Positions 61,719-64,000 of a stretch of 64,000 bases of DNA are shown in pieces (position 1 is the first letter of the stretch; each line of letters starts with the position of its first letter). The position numbers and the translations under genes were made by a program. This stretch comes from Boletus sp. NGJ. Lineage: Eukaryota > Basidiomycota > Agaricomycetes > Boletales > Boletaceae. The stretch is from assembly GCA_019096195.1 (NCBI GenBank), contig JAGTXK010000055.1, forward strand, positions 434,001 through 498,000, given 5' to 3'. The notes under the pieces were generated by a model. That model was given only the letters and a program-made list of their open reading frames with translations. It was not told the origin of the DNA and did no database searches.

Positions 61719-62870
61719 ATGTCCTACCGTGCTGTGTTTTGTCAGATTCCACCGAATCTCGTCTCTCGGGCCTCTACGCGAGCCTGTTGTCGGCCTGCAT
61801 CAAAATTCACCCTTCGAAACTATGCGACCACACACAAGGAAGACCCAGTAGTTTCGGAAACGACCCGTGCGTTATTAGTTGATATAGTACCATGTACTCA
61901 AGTCCATCCTAAGGTGCCGAGAAAACGTTGAAGCGTTTCTGGAAGACTGTTGGGATTGATACCAGGATGGATGGGATTGCCGTCACACTGGACAAGCGTG
62001 CGTTGAAGACACAATCCGGGCAAACACTGTTGTTACCGGAGAACAAGCGTTTGGTGGCTACGCTCATTGCCAATGAATGGGAAAACCAGACAGCGGTGTT
62101 GAAACCGCACGCACTACCAATGGTAGGTAATCTCGTTTAGTGCCGGAGAAGGTGTTGCGGACTTTTTAGACGTCCGTCGCATCCAGAGCTATCGACACTC
62201 TACGTGACGAGGAAACTCGTTCAGGAGTTCAGGAAGCACTGCTAAACTACCTAGATACAGACACTATTTGGTACGTTAACACAACGGGACTAAATGGTAC
62301 TTACATGCATGCTTAGTTTTTACCACGACGATCCTGAGCCATTGGTCAAGCTGCAGAAAAGGCATTGGGACCCACTTCTAGAGTGGGCTAGAAGTACCTT
62401 TGACATCGAAATACATGTTCACCGATCCGTTTTATTTCACTCGCAACCCGAGCGAACGCGACAGATTCTCGGTGATGTTTTGGCGCAGATGGACCCATGG
62501 GAGATGGCAGGTGCGTCATGGGCTACGGATATTGTACTGGCAAACTAAGCATGCTCTCCCCTGAAGCAATGGAGCGAGCCACCTATGTCACGAAATCGTT
62601 CCTCATTGCCTTGGCCCTCGTCAAGCGCCATCTGACCTCAGAGCAAGCAGCTGTTGCAGCCCAAGTCGAGGTGGCAAGTCAGATAGAGAGATGGGGGGAA
62701 GTCGAAGATTGTGAGTTCCAACTATCTTGTCGGGGCTTGAAGTTCGCCCATGTGCCCCGGATATTGGAATCTTCACTGACCAATCCCGTTCCACAGCCCA
62801 TGATGTAGATTATTATGATGTCCGCCGACAGTTAGGAAGTGCCGCCTGCTTGATCACTGATATACCCTAG
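61719..62870 (+). CDS. ATP12: Atp12, mitochondrial F1-ATPase assembly chaperone
   Basis: Matrix chaperone that binds the F1 alpha subunit during ATP synthase assembly. A presequence (MSYRAVFCQIPPNLVSRAST) is followed, after a short intron, by AEKTLKRFWKTVGIDTRMDG, IAVTLDKRALKTQSGQTLLL, LVATLIANEWENQ, KPHALPM-TSVASRAIDTLRD, LLNYLDTDTICFYHDDPEPL, HWDPLLEWARSTF and the C-terminal AMERATYVTKSFLIALALVK, ERWGEVEDSHDVDYYDVRRQ. Ends LITDIP-TAG at 62870. About six exons, all GT-AG. Length about 290 residues, as expected. Confidence 0.93.
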
Positions 62871-64000
62871 AATGCGACGATTATCATTCGGCTACGATAT
62901 TTGCACACGTTTAACATGGCAACAGCCTCTATCTCGCCTTGTTCCCCCTTGACTCTCTAAGTCAGGTTGGACTCTGAACACTGGAACCCATGAGGACGTA
63001 TGATCAATGTGTGTAAATACCCCCATTGATATCAAACCTTGTGGTAGATGTGATTGGTATCTTGCAAGGTTCACACTGCCCTGTGCGAAAGACATTCAGA
63101 CATTGATATCAATGTAGTGGCCGGTTGTGCGGATCTCCACAGCGAAGATATGGTAACGTTTTCCCTTTCCCCCTTTCACTCTTCTCATTTCAGGATTCAG
63201 AGTACTTCCACGAGGCATGGCTAGTCCATCGTAGTCTCCGATTTAACTGTCATATGATACTGAGCTCGCCGATAATTCTGTGCTTAGCATGATATTTCGG
63301 TGAACGAGTACATATGTTAGTTATATTGGTAATCTCCCACTGGCCCGCTGTGGCCTGGAATCCGTGTCAGCTTCTGAAGCACGATTGGATGAACCCTAAG
63401 TTACAGTTGTTAGTAAGTCACCAAGATCGTGGGTATTTTCGCGCCGTAACGGTGGGTCTAGGGCGTCATTACGAATCGCGTGTCCACTAAAATTTACTAG
63501 GACATTGGAAACAGCTGGGAATGGATAGGACACAGTGCGACTTCTCAGGATAACTCGAATGGTAAGTCGAGCTTGATGCAGAGTAAGAGCTTCTGGGGAA
63601 GAGAATATCGATAATTTAATCCTCCACATAGGGGTTCAAGAACTCCGGCGAGTGCCTTGACCGTAATGCAGTGTTTCTGCCCATGGCTGACGGAACATCT
63701 CGATGTTCTTGTCTCCAGAATACAGACTGAGTGAGCGGAGACGGATGAATGCATTTTCCTGTACTGCAGTAGTGACCGACTGCGATCCGCAAGAAAGCTT
63801 AGTTATTGCCTATGCACACGCCGCACATATTTAAATTGACTGCCGAACGGGATGTAATCTATTGGCAATGGAATCCGCTTCCACACTCCCCCACAACGTG
63901 TCTTACACAAGCCGTTATAGCGAAGAGAACATCTACTTGCTTATAAAACGTTTTCTAGAATCACCGGGGGGCGAGCAGCACTGGGATGTTTTTTCTGTAT
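62871..64000. other. Terminal 1.1 kb, no supported gene
   Basis: Only short open frames on either strand. No domain, tRNA-like fold or repeat recognised. A gene could begin beyond the right edge. Confidence 0.4.

Overview
The window looks like nuclear DNA of a filamentous basidiomycete, most likely an Agaricomycete. A Ceratobasidium/Rhizoctonia-type genome is my guess from the gene families, and I cannot prove it. The support is gene-dense DNA with many introns of about 41-76 nt and clear fungal orthologues: alpha-1,3-glucan synthase, retaining trehalose phosphorylase, Ste11-type MAPKKK, Gpi18, Shr3, MSH3, Pol5, Mdm38/LETM1 and Atp12. I see no rRNA or tRNA gene, no CRISPR array, and no mobile element with recognisable coding parts.

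Layout. 1-11 kb: the N-terminal part of a Ste11/Byr2-type MAPKKK (minus) is head-to-head with a 21-exon alpha-1,3-glucan synthase (plus). 11-25.5 kb: a gene-poor stretch, then histone H2B, a sphingoid-base kinase, a class I methyltransferase, Gpi18, a ferric reductase, an Atx1-type copper chaperone and a LAT-type amino-acid permease. 26-41 kb is the accessory part. It holds a lineage-specific P-loop GTPase, two tandem (possibly fused) modules of an unrecognised N-glycosylated membrane protein, a partial segmental duplication carrying the dead 3' end of a second GTPase copy, and a third GTPase fragment. Three ordinary genes are interleaved: an RsfS/Atp25-like protein, Shr3 and a stand-alone SRA/YDG-domain protein. 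41.8-62.9 kb is conserved housekeeping sequence: LETM1, ALKBH1, a TFIIB/Brf-like factor, trehalose phosphorylase, a basidiomycete hypothetical protein, Pol5, MSH3 and Atp12. The last 1.1 kb shows no gene I can support.

How the genes relate. Several neighbours are head-to-head pairs with short shared promoters (MAPKKK/AGS, sphingosine kinase/methyltransferase, RsfS/Shr3, LETM1/ALKBH1, Brf-like/trehalose phosphorylase, MSH3/ATP12). Two sets make functional sense together: ferric reductase with the copper chaperone (iron and copper handling), and the amino-acid permease with Shr3 (the ER chaperone for such permeases, 12 kb apart).

Main observations. (1) A CpG void: no CG dinucleotide from about 31,388 to 33,555 across an apparently intact membrane-protein locus, with a second CpG-poor block at 40.84-41.96 kb. 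The surroundings are CpG-rich, and an SRA-domain (methyl-CpG reader type) gene lies between the blocks. (2) Single-base homopolymer frameshifts recur in conserved genes, including the normally essential Pol5, which points to assembly error more than gene death. (3) The tandem membrane modules may be one fused gene. (4) There are unusual splice structures: an ATG-only first exon, a 14-nt exon, one GA-AG intron and one GC-AG intron. Exon limits were worked out by hand from splice signals and protein similarity, so treat individual junctions as predictions.
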